64,000 nt of DNA from Poecilobothrus nobilitatus (lineage: Eukaryota; Arthropoda; Insecta; Diptera; Dolichopodidae). The stretch is taken from NCBI GenBank assembly GCA_947095535.1, contig OX352773.1:24387398-24451397 (forward strand). Reading direction: 5' to 3'. Made by a program: the position numbers and the translations under genes. Shown here one piece after another: positions 61,501-64,000 of this stretch. Each line of letters starts with the position of its first letter. Within the stretch, counting starts at the first letter, position 1. The notes below the pieces were generated by a model that was not told the origin of the DNA, searched no databases, and saw nothing but the letters and a program-made list of their open reading frames with translations.

Positions 61501-64000
61501 TAATTTTCTTGACTCTTATGAAATAATTTTTGAGAATTTCAAAAAAATAAAGTTTTTTTTTTATTTTTTCTTCATTTTTCACCATAATACTAATTTATGA
61601 CTATATTGTATACAAATTTTAAACTAAAGACAGTTTTCGTTTTAAAATTTTAGTTCTAAAGAAAGAAAATTAAAAAAATCTAAAAAAATTAAAAAAAGAA
61701 AATAAAAAAAAAAAATGGCGACAGTTGAATTTTCAAATAATTTAGAATTTTATTTTGAAATTTTTTCGCATTAATTCTATTGTTTGTAATTTAATCAGAT
61801 CTACAAAAAAAAAAACAAAAAAGGAACAAACAAAGTTAATTATTTTATTTTAATCCTTTTAATATAAACATATATATACGTACATATATTATATATATAT
61901 ATAGTTAGATCCAAAATCTATAAGATAGATACTAACAAAAATTAAATCAACAAAGTAGAACGTTGTACCTCTTTATACCTTAGATAACATTATTTTATTT
62001 CTAGAAATATTTAAAAGTATCTATTTGAACCTCATTAAATTTATTTTTGTTAGATTCTTTTACATGTTTTAAAATAAGTACTTTGAGACATTAAAATGCA
62101 CAACAATTCAACTATAATTCTTTTCTATAATATCAATGGTATATTTTGGCGGTTTCATAATGATAAACTTTTTTCTCAGCTCATTTTCCATAAGTAAAAA
62201 GTAAAAGAAGAGACCAAAGAAGAATAAAATTCTTTCTTATATGTTTTCAATTTTGTTTTAACAAGTTTTGAAAATTTGGATTTAAAGAAAACGTAGGACT
62301 TCATAATCTATTGCAATTGAGGATTATATCTTTAATAAATGGAAATTTCTGTGAATGTTTAAGAATATACCAAGCTTCTTAAGAAATAAGTTTAGGAAAC
62401 TTTACTCAGATCAAATTAAAACCTTAAATATCTAAATTATTTTTAATTCAAAAAAATCTATTGTTACCAGATAAATTTTTAAATTACAAAAATTTCTTTG
62501 CATTATTTTTTTGCTTGTGCATGCGTTTATTTTAATATTAAATTCTATATAAAATCCATAAGGGTTGACCTTCCAAAAGCTTAACCAAAACAATATTAAA
62601 TTAAAAACAGCATGTAAATAATCATCAAAAACGCAACAAAAAATGTACATTTGTTTAATTAATTATTTAAAGAAGAAAAAAGGTACGTTAATTTTAAAAT
62701 TTTGTTATACCATTTTAAAGAAGGTATAACTAAAAGAAGAGAAATAAAATTTCTTACAACTTTATTAAACTCTCATAAGTCATACTATCTATCTAGCATA
62801 ACAAATCTTCCAATCTTTATTTTTCTTTATTTTTTTGCAAGTCGAAACAAAATAATTATCGAGGAAAACTAAACACACGCAATATTGAATTAAATTGATT
62901 GGCCAAGAGAAAATTAAACGCGATATTATTATGCATCCTATTACATGTTAACAGTTTATATTAAATAATTTTTAAAATTTTATTTTCAATTTTTTTTTTT
63001 CTTTTACTTCTTTAAAGGTCTTAAAAATTAGTATGCCATATTAAATGGGATTTTTATTAATATATTGTGAGCATTTGATTACGCAACATTTTAAATTAAA
63101 TTATTTTTTTGAAAAAAAAAAGAAAAAACACCCCAGAAAAAACTGGGATGTAATCAAAAACATTTTTTTTCATATTTATTTTTTTAATCTTATTTTTTGC
63201 ATACTTGTTATAAAAAAAAAAAAACTAATAGTTAAATTAGCATAAAAATTAAATTTTTTATTAGATTTAATGGCTTTTAAAGACATTTTAAGCGTAATTT
63301 AAAAAAAAAATTTTTGTGGTGCGGTAAACCGAAATGCATATAATAATGATTTGTTATACAATTGAAATAAATATTTTGATTCAAATTGCATTTGGTGAAA
63401 ATTGCATACATTTTATTACCAATTGCAATCTTATAGGTCATTTTGACTAGTGTTCATTCAGGTTTTAGTTATCCTTATTATTTTTTACATTTCCTCATTT
63501 TTTTTCTAAATTTTCTTTTTTGAGAGCCAAAACGTTTTTTTTTTTTTTTGTCATTATTTATTAAAGAATTAAAACTCCAGCACTTAGTGTTGTATTGAAC
63601 TTATGTTAACATGCTTATGGATATGGAATATATTTTTCAAGTTAATGTTATAAAGATTGTTATAAGTGTATTTAAATCGTATAGAGAAATATGGAAAAAA
63701 ATTAATTGAGAATTAGTTAGGAAAAGTTAGGAAAATTAATTGGATTTAATATCATAATAACGTTACAATATCTAAATCAAGTATTTTTCAATATTGTTCC
63801 ATAAAATCAAACCAACAGTACTTAATTTAATAAATTTAAAAAATATTAATAAATAATGTAAGAAAAATTGAATTTAAGCAAAATTGATTTCGTATGAAAC
63901 AAATTTTTTGGAGAAGTTATCTTATTTTTTGGCTTGGTGAAAGAAAATTATGTTAATCACTTGCAAAAATGTTAAATTTTTTATACTTAAACAAAACAAA
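51374..64000. other. Noncoding A+T-rich desert, last part
   Basis: About 12.6 kb without a recognisable gene. Contents: an ACAT microsatellite (52523-52545), TACTG pentamer repeats (55427-55445), AT tracts (61868-61901) and numerous A/T homopolymers. ORFs of 60-121 codons (for example 53993-54358, 59882-60079, 63045-63245) are low-complexity and carry no motif. Short frames beside splice-like sites at 58995-59030 and 61391-61447 are weak exon candidates only. Confidence 0.5.
61391..61447 (+). other. Weak candidate terminal exon
   Basis: A TTGACTTTTTTTCAG acceptor is followed in phase 0 by an 18-residue frame (HCKHLVTPNQLPYFMITI) and TGA. Codons CAC, ACA, CCA, AAC, CAG, CTG, CCA and TAC are GC-richer than the surroundings. 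There is no family match and no upstream partner exon. It may be chance. Confidence 0.2.

Overview
The window is A+T-rich eukaryotic nuclear DNA (roughly four-fifths A+T by eye). It has GT-AG introns, many A/T homopolymers of 9-22 bases, ATGT/ACAT microsatellites, a tRNA-derived SINE and LINE debris. The protein families and the insect-style angiotensin-converting-enzyme (ACE) relative point to an insect. The microsatellite style and low GC recall Diptera, but that placement is inference.

All confident coding sequence lies in the first 14.1 kb. (1) Positions 1-970, minus strand: the 5' end of a PIF/Harbinger-transposase-derived (HARBI1-like) gene that runs off the left edge. It lacks the Asp normally found in the GxxDGTH motif, so it looks domesticated and non-catalytic. 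(2) Positions 1678-14125, plus strand: a complete three-exon URB1/NPA1 gene (nucleolar pre-60S ribosome assembly factor). Its joined exons give an uninterrupted 2045-codon frame. (3) Positions 3767-6353, minus strand: a complete five-exon gene for a secreted ACE-family (peptidase M2) protein of 612 residues, lying wholly inside URB1 intron 1 in antisense orientation. Its zinc-binding HExxH motif is destroyed, while all six structural cysteines I can align are kept. Genes 1 and 2 are divergent across a 707-bp interval that holds a canonical CACGTG E-box upstream of URB1, a site class typical of Myc/Max-controlled ribosome-biogenesis genes.

From 14.1 kb to 64 kb I see no gene of confident identity. 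The stretch holds two copies of one SINE family (about 39.55-39.9 and 48.38-48.8 kb), a decayed 3' end of a LINE (50.96-51.37 kb), several short tandem duplications, a 10-bp minisatellite (36.68 kb), a pogo-like terminal-repeat relic (36.14 kb) and simple repeats. A few short, locally GC-richer open stretches beside splice-like sites may be exons of genes with large introns. The best is at 44905-44978 (plus), which reads as the second half of a C2H2 zinc finger behind a strong splice acceptor. Another is at 23862-24038 (minus), an unusually protein-like 58-codon frame. Most other ORFs of 60-120 codons here are rich in Phe, Ile, Lys, Asn and Tyr and are what A+T-rich noncoding DNA gives by chance.

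The three real genes do not form a pathway. URB1 works in the nucleolus, the ACE-like protein should be secreted, and the HARBI1-like protein is probably a DNA-binding ex-transposase. Their interest lies in the arrangement (divergent pair, nested antisense gene) and in two families that have each lost catalysis.
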